A stretch of 32,171 bases of DNA from Roseomonas rosulenta. GTDB taxonomy: Bacteria > Pseudomonadota > Alphaproteobacteria > Acetobacterales > Acetobacteraceae. Shown in pieces: positions 16,076-23,972 of the stretch. Each line of letters opens with the position of its first letter. The stretch's first letter is position 1. The notes under the pieces are model-generated. The model ran no database searches and had not been told where the DNA came from. It saw only the letters and a program-made list of their open reading frames with translations. The position numbers and the translations under genes were made by a program. The DNA is taken from contig NZ_JACADR010000021.1 in the NCBI RefSeq assembly GCF_016106005.1, positions 1 to 32,171 of the forward strand. Direction: 5' to 3'.

Positions 16076-17247
16076 ACCGATGAAGGGGCGTGTCCGACAA
16101 GGCGGGTATAGACCTCGGCGTCGGTCGCGCCCTCGGTGCCAAACAGCAGCACGCGGCTCGCTTTGTCGAGGCCCAATGCTGCGCGTGCGAAGGGCTCCGC
16201 GGCGGCCAGCAGCAGCGCCGCCAGGCCCGCCACCGCGCTCTCCCCCGCCACCACCGGGGGGCGGCGGGCGGCCAGCAGCTTCATGCAGGCCACCGCGCTG
16301 TCGTCGGTGACGGAACAGAAGGCGAAGGCGCTGCGCTCGAGCTCCTGCCAGGCAAGAAGCGAGGGCTCTCCGCAGGCGAGCCCGGCCATCAGGGTATCAA
16401 GCTCTCCCGGCACGCTCACCGGCGCGCCGGCCTCGGCACTCGCCAGCAGGCAGGCTGCCTTGTCGGGTTCCGCGACGATCACGCGCGGGCCGGCGCCGAA
16501 CCGTGCGCGCATCTGCACGGCCACCGCCGCCGCCACGCCACCCACGCCGCCCTGGATGAAGACATGCGTGGGCGCTGCGCCGAGCTGATCCGCGGCCTCG
16601 TCCGCCATCACGCGGTAGCCCTGCATCACGTCGCGGGGCACCTCGGTATAGCCGGGGTAGGAGGTGTCGCTGACCACGAACCAGCCCTGCGCGTCGGCCT
16701 GCTTCTGCGCCTCGCGCACCGCGTCGTCGTAGTTGCCCGGCACCACGCGGATCTCGGCGCCGTAGCGCGCGATGGCGTCGCGCCGGCCCTGGCTGACCGT
16801 CTCGTGCACGAAGATCACGCAGGCGGCGCCAAAGCGCTGCGCGCCCCAGGCGACGGAGCGGCCATGGTTGCCGTCGGTCGCGCAGGTCACGGTGATGGCG
16901 CGAGTCGCCTCCTTCAGGGTGCCGTCCATCAGCGTCGCGGTGGTGGCCGCATTCGCCACGCCGCGCCGGGCGAGCTCCGCCTGCAGCAGGCGCATCACCG
17001 CATAGGCGCCCCCCAGCGCCTTGAAGGACCCCAGGCCGAAGCGCGATGCCTCGTCCTTGTAGTGGACGCTGGTGACGCGCGCGGCGGCCGCCACCTCCGG
17101 CAATGCGACCAGCGGCGTGACACCATAGCCGGGCCAGGAGGCGATCTCCGCCTTGGCCCGGCGGAACCCGCCTTCGGGCAGCACGACGACGCCGGGCGTG
17201 CCGTGGTGGCGGTTGACCAGGAAACGGAAGGGCGCGTTCGGGATCAT
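16072..17247 (-). CDS. Diaminopropionate ammonia-lyase-like PLP enzyme
   Basis: A 391-residue fold-type II PLP enzyme matching the diaminopropionate ammonia-lyase (YgeX) family in length and motifs. YKDEASRFGLGSFKALGGAYA contains the PLP lysine, Lys76. ATDGNHGRSVAWGAQRFG, GGVGGVAAA and the glycine-rich phosphate region are also present. The reaction converts 2,3-diaminopropionate to pyruvate and two ammonia, via a 2-aminoacrylate intermediate; D-serine or threonine activity is a known side possibility in the wider family. The ATG at 17247 gives the typical N-terminus (NAPFRF); an upstream TTG at 17283 is rejected. It is divergent from denD, and a RidA gene 1.6 kb away could deal with the enamine. 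Confidence 0.88.
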   Translation of the reverse strand: MIPNAPFRFLVNRHHGTPGVVVLPEGGFRRAKAEIASWPGYGVTPLVALPEVAAAARVTSVHYKDEASRFGLGSFKALGGAYAVMRLLQAELARRGVANAATTATLMDGTLKEATRAITVTCATDGNHGRSVAWGAQRFGAACVIFVHETVSQGRRDAIARYGAEIRVVPGNYDDAVREAQKQADAQGWFVVSDTSYPGYTEVPRDVMQGYRVMADEAADQLGAAPTHVFIQGGVGGVAAAVAVQMRARFGAGPRVIVAEPDKAACLLASAEAGAPVSVPGELDTLMAGLACGEPSLLAWQELERSAFAFCSVTDDSAVACMKLLAARRPPVVAGESAVAGLAALLLAAAEPFARAALGLDKASRVLLFGTEGATDAEVYTRLVGHAPSSV

Positions 17248-17312
17248 GCGGCGGATATTGCGCCGCGCCGCGCCGCACGCCAAACCACCACGATGTCAGC
17301 GGGATTCACGGC

Positions 17313-18296
17313 ATGAAGATCACCATCCTGGGCGGCGGCGGGTTCCTCGGGCGCAAGCTGGCGGCGCGGCTCGCCAAGGACGGCACGCTGGGCGGGCGGC
17401 CCATCACCGGCCTCACGCTGTTCGACCTGGCGGCCCCCGCCGCCTTCGCCGCGCCCTTCCCGTTGCGCTGCCTGGGCGGCGACGTGGCGGACCCGGCGGC
17501 GGTGGCCGAGGCCATCCCGCCCGGCACGGAGGTGGTCTTCCACCTGGCCGCCGTGGTCAGCGCCGCGGCCGAGGCTGATTACGACCTCGGCATGAAGGTG
17601 AATTTGCAGGGCACGCTCGCGGTGCTGGCCGCCTGCCGCGCGCTGGGCACCAAGCCGCGGGTGATCTTCACCTCCTCCGTCGCCTCCTTCGGTGGCGGGC
17701 AGGAGGCGGTAGTGCCCGATGACGGCCGCCAGGTGCCGACGAATTCCTACGGCGCGCAGAAGGCGATCGGCGAACTCCTGCTGCAGGACGCGACGCGCAA
17801 GGGCTTCCTCGATGCGGTGAACATCCGCCTGCCCACGGTGATGGTGCGCCCAGGGCGGCCGAACAAGGCGGCATCGTCCTTCGTCTCGGCCGTGGTGCGC
17901 GAACCGCTGCTCGGGCTGTCCACCGACTGCCCGGTGCCGCCGGAATTCGCGGTCTGGATCTGCTCCCCGCGCAGCGCGATGGAGTGGTTCCTGCACGCGG
18001 CCACCATGGACACCTCCGGCATGGGGATCGACCGCGGCATCAATCCGCCCGGACGAAGTGCCACCGTGGCCAAGATGCTGGAAGCGCTCGAGACCGTCGC
18101 CGGCAGCGCGGCGCGCGAGAAGGTCGGCTTCGCCTTCGACCGCGAGGTCTTCGACATCGTCGCCGGCTGGCCCGCCGCCTTCGACGCGACGCGCGCGCGG
18201 CGCCTCGGCTTCGTCGAGCAGGAATCGCTCGAGGACCTGGTGCACGCCTTCATCGAGGACGACCTCGCGGCCACCAGGGCCGAGCGCGGGCTCTAG
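17313..18296 (+). CDS. denD: DenD-like NAD-dependent epimerase/dehydrogenase (D-erythronate 2-dehydrogenase family)
   Basis: A 327-residue extended SDR. The Rossmann motif is GGGGFLG (7-14), the active site has Ser in FTSSVASFGG and Tyr/Lys in SYGAQK. The central NIRLPTVMVRPGRPNKAASSF and the VWICSPRSAMEWFLHA stretch are characteristic of the DenD subgroup, which oxidises D-erythronate at C2 with NAD. The usual partners (four-carbon acid kinase OtnK, aldolase OtnC, isomerase OtnI) are not in the window. The ATG at 17313 is 65 bp from the divergent ammonia-lyase start. The gene leads a plus-strand run with the UPF0114 gene 4 bp downstream. The subgroup call is good; substrate is inferred. Confidence 0.82.
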   Translation: MKITILGGGGFLGRKLAARLAKDGTLGGRPITGLTLFDLAAPAAFAAPFPLRCLGGDVADPAAVAEAIPPGTEVVFHLAAVVSAAAEADYDLGMKVNLQGTLAVLAACRALGTKPRVIFTSSVASFGGGQEAVVPDDGRQVPTNSYGAQKAIGELLLQDATRKGFLDAVNIRLPTVMVRPGRPNKAASSFVSAVVREPLLGLSTDCPVPPEFAVWICSPRSAMEWFLHAATMDTSGMGIDRGINPPGRSATVAKMLEALETVAGSAAREKVGFAFDREVFDIVAGWPAAFDATRARRLGFVEQESLEDLVHAFIEDDLAATRAERGL

Positions 18297-18300
18297 CGCC

Positions 18301-18822
18301 ATGGAGCGGCTGATCGAGCGCATCATCGTCGTCAGCCGCTGGGCGCTGGTGCCCTTCTACCTCGGACTGATCCTCGCGCTGTTCACGCTGCTGGCGGCCT
18401 TCCTGCGCGAACTCTATGCCGCCGTCACCAACGCCATGGCCTATTCGGAGCACCAGGCGATCGTGAAGGCGCTGTCGATGGTGGACCTCACCCTGATGGC
18501 GGGGCTCGTCGTCATCGTCATCTTCTCGGGCTACGAGAACATCGTCTCGCGCATCGACCCCGCCGGCCCGCGGCGGTGGCCGGCCTGGCTGACCACGGTC
18601 GATTTCGCGGGGCTCAAGAAGAAGCTGTTTGCCTCGATGGCGGCGATCTCCGGCGTCACCATGCTGAAGGCGCTGATGGAACTCGAGGAGAGCGTGAGCG
18701 AACGCCAGCTCTACTGGCTGGTGGTGATCAACCTTGTCTTCCTGCTCGGTTACCTGCTGATGGCGGTGGCCGACTGGTTCGCGGCGCGCACGCGCGAGAC
18801 GACGGAGACGCCGGATGCTTGA
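18301..18822 (+). CDS. UPF0114 / YqhA-family membrane protein
   Basis: A 173-residue inner-membrane protein with three or four hydrophobic segments: residues about 12-36, 62-80, 115-130 and 139-158. The sequence YENIVSRID in the middle and the pattern SMAAISGVTMLKALMELE match the UPF0114/YqhA family. Its biochemical role is not known. The ATG is four bases past the denD stop with no clear ribosome site, suggesting coupling, and its end overlaps the RidA start by eight bases. Confidence 0.85.
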   Translation: MERLIERIIVVSRWALVPFYLGLILALFTLLAAFLRELYAAVTNAMAYSEHQAIVKALSMVDLTLMAGLVVIVIFSGYENIVSRIDPAGPRRWPAWLTTVDFAGLKKKLFASMAAISGVTMLKALMELEESVSERQLYWLVVINLVFLLGYLLMAVADWFAARTRETTETPDA

Positions 18823-19204
18823 GATCATCCGCCACATCCTGCCCGGCGCCCCCGATCGCGTGGCTCCGTTCAGTCATGCGGTGCGCGCCGGCGATTTCCT
18901 GTTCGTCACCGGCCAGATGCCCACGCTCCCCGGGGGCGGGACCGAGCTCGTCGCGGGCGGCGTGGCCGAGCAGACCGCGCAGGTGCTGACCAACCTGCGC
19001 ACCGTGGTGGAAGGCTGCGGCGGCGACATCGCGCGCACGGTCTTCGCGCGCGTGTATCTCACGGACTTCGCGCGCGACTATGCGGCGATGAACGCGGTGT
19101 GGGAGGCAGCCTTTGCCGGCGGCCTTCCGGCGCGCACCTGCGTGGGCGTCACCGGGCTTGCGGTCGGCGCGCTGGTCGAGGTGGACCTGGTCGTCGCGAT
19201 GTAG
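18815..19204 (+). CDS. RidA family protein (2-iminobutanoate/2-iminopropanoate deaminase-like)
   Basis: A 129-residue RidA/YjgF protein. FVTGQMPT, the LTNLRTVVEGCGGD helix and VYLTDF are family landmarks. The catalytic arginine equivalent to E. coli Arg105 is Arg107 (LPARTCVGV), and Glu122 matches Glu120, so deaminase activity on enamines/imines such as 2-aminoacrylate is plausible. The ATG at 18815 overlaps the UPF0114 gene by eight bases; GGAG lies upstream. The protein forms trimers in known members. Nearby diaminopropionate ammonia-lyase would generate its substrate. Confidence 0.92.
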   Translation: MLEIIRHILPGAPDRVAPFSHAVRAGDFLFVTGQMPTLPGGGTELVAGGVAEQTAQVLTNLRTVVEGCGGDIARTVFARVYLTDFARDYAAMNAVWEAAFAGGLPARTCVGVTGLAVGALVEVDLVVAM

Positions 19205-19208
19205 CGGA

Positions 19209-19655
19209 TCAGACCTCCGCCACCGCGCCGTCGCGATCGGCCATCAGTCGGCGCATCGCCTCCGGGATCTCGGCCTTCTGTCCGGTCGCGTTGTCGATCA
19301 CGACGCACAGCGCGCGCGCCGAGCACAGCAGCCCGTCGCGCCACATCGCATACTGGTGCACGAAGGATGTGCGGCGGAACGACGCCGTGCGCACGCACAG
19401 CAGCACCTTGTCCCGGAAATGGCCGGGGCGATGGTACTTCACCTCGAGCGACCCCACGACGGGGCCCGGCTTGTCGGGCGCGAAGGCGCCGCCGGCGCCG
19501 AGCCACCAGTCGATGCGCATGTCCTCGAACAGCGTCAGATAGGCGGCGTGGTTTACATGCGCGTAGATGTCGCACTCCACCCAGCGGATGGTGTGCTCGC
19601 GCCAAAGGCCCCAAGGTCCCTCGACGCCGAAGCGTTCGCGCAGTGCCGCATCCAT
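19209..19655 (-). CDS. Hotdog-fold acyl-CoA thioesterase (4HBT/YbgC-like)
   Basis: A 148-residue single-domain thioesterase. The segment ECDIYAHVNHAAYL (27-40) holds the active-site Asp29 and the His33/Asn35 pattern of the 4-hydroxybenzoyl-CoA thioesterase family; VKYHRPGHFRDKV is the usual central strand. It hydrolyses acyl-CoA, chain type unknown. The start at 19655 is preceded by GGGAGGG at good spacing; longer versions of the frame are not supported. Its stop is four bases from the RidA stop, tail to tail, and it is divergent from a TctC gene. Confidence 0.9.
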   Translation of the reverse strand: MDAALRERFGVEGPWGLWREHTIRWVECDIYAHVNHAAYLTLFEDMRIDWWLGAGGAFAPDKPGPVVGSLEVKYHRPGHFRDKVLLCVRTASFRRTSFVHQYAMWRDGLLCSARALCVVIDNATGQKAEIPEAMRRLMADRDGAVAEV

Positions 19656-19807
19656 CGACAATCCCTCCCGTGCCGTGCGGGGCAAGTGTGCGGCGCGGCG
19701 CGCGGTGGGGGAAGTCCGAGCTTGCTCCACGGCGTACCGCCGCCGCGCGCGACAAATCCCTGGGGAGAGGCCACCTCCGCCCGCCGACCCTGCTGGCGCT
19801 GAAATCC

Positions 19808-19837
19808 TTGCGGCCGTGTCGTGGCGGGGCCTAGCCT
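19808..19837 (+). promoter_or_regulatory. Possible promoter of the TctC gene at 19870
   Basis: TTGCGG (19808-19813), 18 bases, then TAGCCT (19832-19837). The spacing is acceptable and the -10 resembles other candidates in the window (TAGCGT, TAGACT). It would give a short leader with the GGGAGGA ribosome site. The rest of the 214 bp gap (19656-19869) shows nothing else clear. Confidence 0.33.
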
Positions 19838-19869
19838 TCGCGCAAAGAGGCTTCGGGAGGACAATAGCC

Positions 19870-20838
19870 ATGACCAGCCGTCGCGCCCTGCTTGCCGGGG
19901 CGGGTCTTCTCGCCGCGCCCGCAACGCTGCGCGCCCAGCCCGCCTGGCCGGCCGACAAGCCAGTCGAGGTGGTGGTGCCCTTCCCTGCGGGCGGCGGCGT
20001 CGATGTCATGACCCGCCTGGTGGTGCCGCTGATCGCCGCGCAGATCCCGGGCTTCCGGCCGGTCGTGGTGAACCGCACGGGTGCGGCCGGGCAGATCGGG
20101 CTCGAGGCGATCTTCAATGCGGCGCTGGACGGCTACACCATCGGCGCCACCACCATTCCGGCGCACAACGCCATCCCGCTCGAGCGCCAGGTGCGCTACC
20201 GCGCGATGGACTTCACCTTCCTATGCAACATCGTCGAGGACGCCAACTGCTTCTGCGTGCGGGCCGAGAGCCCCTTCCGCAGCGTCGCCGACATCGTCGC
20301 CGCGGCGCGGGCGCGGCCGAACTATGTCACCTACGGCACCACCGGCATCGGCAGCGACGACCACCTGTTCATGCTGGCCTTCGAGGCCGCGGCCAACGTG
20401 CCGCCGATGGTGCAGGTTCCCTTCGCCGGCTCCGCGCCGCTGATACCGCAGCTGCTCGGCGGCAACATGGACATGGCGGTGATGAACGTGAACGACGCGC
20501 CGCAGCTGGTGCGCGAGGGACGGCTGCGCATGCTGGCGCAGGGCGGTGCGCGGCGACAGCCGGAGGCCGCCGAGGTGCCGACCTTCCGTGAACTGGGCTT
20601 CGATGTCGTGGGCGGCGCCTCACGCGGGATCGTGGGGCCGCCGGGCATGCCCGCGCCGGTCGTGGCACGGCTCGAGGCCGCCTTCCGCGCTGCGATGAAC
20701 GACGAGGGCTTCCGCCGCGAGGCCGAGCGCCAGAACATGCCGCTGCGCCCGCTGATCGGCGCCGAATACAAGGCTTTCGCGCAGGGCATCGACGACAACC
20801 TGAAGCGGCTGTGGGCGGTGCGCCCCTGGCGGGGATAG
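19870..20838 (+). CDS. Tripartite tricarboxylate transporter substrate-binding protein (TctC/Bug)
   Basis: A 322-residue periplasmic Bug protein with signal peptide MTSRRALLAGAGLLAAPATLRAQP. The hallmark VEVVVPFPAGGGVDVMTR opens the mature chain, followed by VVVNRTGAAGQIG and VTYGTTGIGSDDH at the ligand pocket. One oddity is an internal pair of cysteines in NCFCVR, which the other three family members here lack. A GGGAGGA ribosome site lies before the ATG. It stands alone as a plus-strand gene, ending three bases from the convergent M20 peptidase stop. Ligand unknown; no TctA/TctB in the window. Confidence 0.92.
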   Translation: MTSRRALLAGAGLLAAPATLRAQPAWPADKPVEVVVPFPAGGGVDVMTRLVVPLIAAQIPGFRPVVVNRTGAAGQIGLEAIFNAALDGYTIGATTIPAHNAIPLERQVRYRAMDFTFLCNIVEDANCFCVRAESPFRSVADIVAAARARPNYVTYGTTGIGSDDHLFMLAFEAAANVPPMVQVPFAGSAPLIPQLLGGNMDMAVMNVNDAPQLVREGRLRMLAQGGARRQPEAAEVPTFRELGFDVVGGASRGIVGPPGMPAPVVARLEAAFRAAMNDEGFRREAERQNMPLRPLIGAEYKAFAQGIDDNLKRLWAVRPWRG

Positions 20839-20841
20839 GCG

Positions 20842-22020
20842 CTACAGCCCCGCCTGCTCCAGCCGCAGGATCGCGCGCGCCATGGCCTGCGCGCGCGGCA
20901 CGATGCTCTCGACCTCGAGGTACTCCTCCGGGCTGTGCGCGAGCCCACCCACCGGCCCCACGCCGCACAGCGTCGGCACGCCGAGGGCCGCGGTGAAGCC
21001 GGAATCGGCGCAGCCGCCGGTGAATTCCGCCTCGACCTTCAGACCGCTTTCCGCCGCGGCTGCCTGGTAGACCGAGAACACGCGCTCGCTGGCGGGCGTG
21101 GGATTCAGGGGGCGAAACTCGCCCTTGATGGTCAGCGCCGATCGCGTGCCGGGCACGTATGCGCGCGCGACGATGTCGTGGATGCGGCCCATGATCTCGT
21201 CGCGATCGGCGGGCTCGATGTAGCGCAGGTCGATCTGGAACTGGCAGGACGGCGCGGTGGTGTTGACGCTCTGCCCGCCCTGGATCAGCCCGACATTCAG
21301 CGTGATGCCGCGCTTGAGGTCTGTCAGCGCATGGATCGCCACGATCTTGTGCGCCGCCTCGCCGATCGCGCTGATGCCGGCCTCGAAATTGCCGCCCGAA
21401 TGCGCGGCCTTGCCCTCGATGTCGACCACCGAGAAGACGCCGCCCTTGCGCGCCTTGACCACATTGCCCGACGCACGGCCGGGTTCCGAATTGAACACCA
21501 CGCGGGCATTGCCGGCCTCGGCCTCGATCACCGGGCGGCCCTCGGGGCTGCCGATCTCCTCGTCGCCCGTGAACAGCCCGACCAGCGGCCCCGGCGCGCC
21601 GCCGAACTTCGCGAAGGCGGCGAGGACGAACATGTTCATCACGATGCCGGCCTTCATGTCCGACACGCCGGGGCCATAGGCGCGGCCATTCTCGATGCGG
21701 AAGGGGCGCCGCTCCGGCTCGCCCTTCGGGAAGACGGTGTCGCGATGTCCCATCAGGACGATGTTGCTGCGCTGATTTCCCGTGCCGAGCGCATGGCCGC
21801 CCTCGACGATGCCGCGGATGCAGTCGCCATGCCTCTGCTGCGGCAGCACCTCGGTCGCGATGCCGTGCGAGCCGAGGAAGCGCACCACCTGCTGGCCGGT
21901 GCGATCGACGCCGTCCTTGTCGTAGGACCCGCCATCGGTGTTCACCATCGCCTCGATCTCGGCGAGCATGGCGTCCTTCTGGCTGGCGAGCCAGGCGGTG
22001 ATGGCGGCTTCTGTCGTCAT
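20842..22020 (-). CDS. M20 family metallopeptidase (glutamate carboxypeptidase-like)
   Basis: A 392-residue zinc hydrolase with all M20 landmarks: His92 in GHRDTVFP, bridging Asp121 in GPGVSDMKAG, general base Glu154 and metal ligand Glu155 in GDEEIGSP, Glu179 in NSEPG, and His362 in GGLAHSPEE. The dimerisation domain sits between about 190 and 300 (GKAAHSGGNFEAGISAI). The overall pattern is closest to carboxypeptidase G2-like enzymes, which cleave N-acyl or peptide amides of amino acids. No signal peptide is seen, so it is cytoplasmic. GGAGAAG precedes the ATG. It is the last gene of the rutA operon, 59 bases after the TctC stop, so it could release an amino acid from an N-acyl or carbamoyl intermediate. 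Confidence 0.91.
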   Translation of the reverse strand: MTTEAAITAWLASQKDAMLAEIEAMVNTDGGSYDKDGVDRTGQQVVRFLGSHGIATEVLPQQRHGDCIRGIVEGGHALGTGNQRSNIVLMGHRDTVFPKGEPERRPFRIENGRAYGPGVSDMKAGIVMNMFVLAAFAKFGGAPGPLVGLFTGDEEIGSPEGRPVIEAEAGNARVVFNSEPGRASGNVVKARKGGVFSVVDIEGKAAHSGGNFEAGISAIGEAAHKIVAIHALTDLKRGITLNVGLIQGGQSVNTTAPSCQFQIDLRYIEPADRDEIMGRIHDIVARAYVPGTRSALTIKGEFRPLNPTPASERVFSVYQAAAAESGLKVEAEFTGGCADSGFTAALGVPTLCGVGPVGGLAHSPEEYLEVESIVPRAQAMARAILRLEQAGL

Positions 22021-22079
22021 GGGTCTTCTCCTTGTGGCGCGAAGGCTGGCACCGGCGCGTTGCAGCGTGAAGGGGGCTG

Positions 22080-23048
22080 CTACTCGATCCGGCCCAGCGC
22101 GCGCACCGTGCGCACCAGGCGCGCGGCATCCTCGTTGTAGAAGCGGGCGAAGGCCTCGCCGTCGCGGAAGTCGAGCGTATTGCCGCTCGCAGCCATCACG
22201 CGCTTGAACTCCGCATCCTCCGCCACCTGGCGCGACGCCTCACGGATGCGCGCGATCACCGGCGCCGGCGTGCCGGCGGGGGCGAACAGCCCGACCCAGA
22301 TGTAGAATTCGCAGTCGGGAAAGCCCTTCTCGATCAGCGTCGGGACATCCTCGAAGCCGGCGAGGCGCGTGCGGCCCCAGGTGGCGATGGCACGCAGCGT
22401 GCCGTTGCGCACATGCGGCGCGACCGGCCCGGGGCCCGAGGCGAGGCAGTTCACCTGCCCGCCCAGCAGCGCCGTCAGCGCCGGCCCGCCGCCCTGGAAG
22501 GGCACGTGCAGCATGTCGAGCCCGGCCGCCTGGCTGAGCTGCGCCATCGGCACATGCAGCGCCGAATAATTCCCCGCCGAGGAATACGACACCTGCCCAG
22601 GGCGCGCCTTCACCTCGGCGATGAAGTCCTCGATCGTGCGGATCGGGCTGCTGGCTGGCACCACCAGCACGGTCGGGTCGGCGGCGAAGAGCGCGATCGG
22701 GGCGAGCATCTCTGGCGTGTAGGTCGGCTCGCGCCCGTTCACCCGCGCGGCCTCGGGCAGCAGCGCCATGGACGACAGCGCCATCAGCAGCGTGTAGCCA
22801 TCGGGCGCGGCCCGCGCGACCGACGCATTGCCGATCGCCCCCGCCGCGCCGCCGCGATTCACGATGGGCACGGCGACACGCCAGATCCGTTCCAGGGCTG
22901 CCGCCACGGGACGGCCCACCACATCCGCCTGGCCGCCAGGCGGGAAGGCCACGACCATGGTCACGGCGCGTGTGGGAAAGCCCTCGGTCTGCGCCTGCGC
23001 GGCGAAGGGCAGCAGGGTTGCGCCCGCGATCAGGCTCCGGCGGTTCAT
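22080..23048 (-). CDS. Tripartite tricarboxylate transporter substrate-binding protein (TctC/Bug)
   Basis: A 322-residue periplasmic Bug protein with signal MNRRSLIAGATLLPFAAQAQT. Family marks: VTMVVAFPPGGQADVVGR, IVNRGGAAGAIG and VSYSSAGNYSALH. It lies inside the rutA operon, 39 bases after the FAH-family gene and 59 before the M20 gene, so its ligand is probably the starting compound or a breakdown product of that pathway. GGGAGGA precedes the ATG. Membrane partners are missing from the window. Confidence 0.92.
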   Translation of the reverse strand: MNRRSLIAGATLLPFAAQAQTEGFPTRAVTMVVAFPPGGQADVVGRPVAAALERIWRVAVPIVNRGGAAGAIGNASVARAAPDGYTLLMALSSMALLPEAARVNGREPTYTPEMLAPIALFAADPTVLVVPASSPIRTIEDFIAEVKARPGQVSYSSAGNYSALHVPMAQLSQAAGLDMLHVPFQGGGPALTALLGGQVNCLASGPGPVAPHVRNGTLRAIATWGRTRLAGFEDVPTLIEKGFPDCEFYIWVGLFAPAGTPAPVIARIREASRQVAEDAEFKRVMAASGNTLDFRDGEAFARFYNEDAARLVRTVRALGRIE

Positions 23049-23087
23049 TCTCGTTGTCCTCCCGTTGATGGTGGCCGCCGCGTCACG

Positions 23088-23963
23088 TCATGCGACGGGA
23101 TTCTCCAGCACTCCGATCCCGGGCACCTCGATGCGCACGCGGTCCCCGGCCTTCAGGAACTTCGGCGGCGTGAAGCCGATCCCCACGCCGGCCGGCGTGC
23201 CGGTGGCGATGATGTCGCCCGGCTCCAGCGTGATGGCGGCGGAGATCGTCGCGATCAGCGTCGGGATGCCGAAGATCAGGTCCTCGACGCCGGCGCGCTG
23301 GCGGAGTTCGCCGTTCACCCAGGTGGAGATCGCAAGGCGCGGCGGCCAGCCCGCGGCATCCGCGGTGACGATGGCGGGGCCCATCGGCGCGTAGCCGTCG
23401 ATCCCCTTTCCCAGGATCCACTGGCGATGCTTGTGCTGCAGCGTGCGCGCGGTCACGTCGTTGACGATGGTGTAGCCGAAGATGTGCGCCGGCGCGTCCG
23501 CCTCGCTGATGCCGCGCCCGGCCTTGCCGATCACCACCGCGATCTCGCCCTCGTAGTCGGTGCTGTTCGACGTATCGAGGAAGGAGGGGATCGGCTCGCC
23601 CGGCCCGATCACGCAGGTGGGCGGCTTCGAGAAGACCACCGGCGCCTCGGGCACCACCTCCTTCGCGGTGGCGTCGAAGCCCGACGAGGCGAATTCCTTC
23701 GCGTGCTCATCGTAGTTCTTGCCGACGCAGAAGATGTTCTTGGCCGGGCGCGGGATGGGGGCGAGCAGCACCGCGCCCACCGCCACCGGCGCCTTCGCCT
23801 CGGCCGCCCGTGCCGCTGCCAGCGCCCCATCGCCGCCGGCGATCAGCGCCATCATGTCGCGCGGCAGCGCGGCATCCGCCGCCGCCAGGTCGAGCACCTT
23901 CCCGGCATCATCCAGCGCGCCGATGCGCGTGCCGTTGCCATCCTTGAACGTGACCAGCCGCAT
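23088..23963 (-). CDS. Fumarylacetoacetate hydrolase family protein
   Basis: A 291-residue FAH-fold protein. The N-terminal domain opens MRLVTFKDGNGTRIGALDD, then KNIFCVGKNYDEHAKEF, and the metal site is formed by STDYEGEIAVVIGK with the usual acidic residues. The C-terminal GDIIATGTPAGVGIGFTPPKFLKAGD is a family signature. Such enzymes hydrolyse or decarboxylate beta-dicarbonyl acids, for example oxopent-enedioates or acylpyruvates. The gene begins nine bases after the amidase stop and belongs to the rutA operon, where it may act on an open-chain oxo-acid product. Exact substrate unknown. Confidence 0.92.
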   Translation of the reverse strand: MRLVTFKDGNGTRIGALDDAGKVLDLAAADAALPRDMMALIAGGDGALAAARAAEAKAPVAVGAVLLAPIPRPAKNIFCVGKNYDEHAKEFASSGFDATAKEVVPEAPVVFSKPPTCVIGPGEPIPSFLDTSNSTDYEGEIAVVIGKAGRGISEADAPAHIFGYTIVNDVTARTLQHKHRQWILGKGIDGYAPMGPAIVTADAAGWPPRLAISTWVNGELRQRAGVEDLIFGIPTLIATISAAITLEPGDIIATGTPAGVGIGFTPPKFLKAGDRVRIEVPGIGVLENPVA

Positions 23964-23972
23964 GCGTACCCC

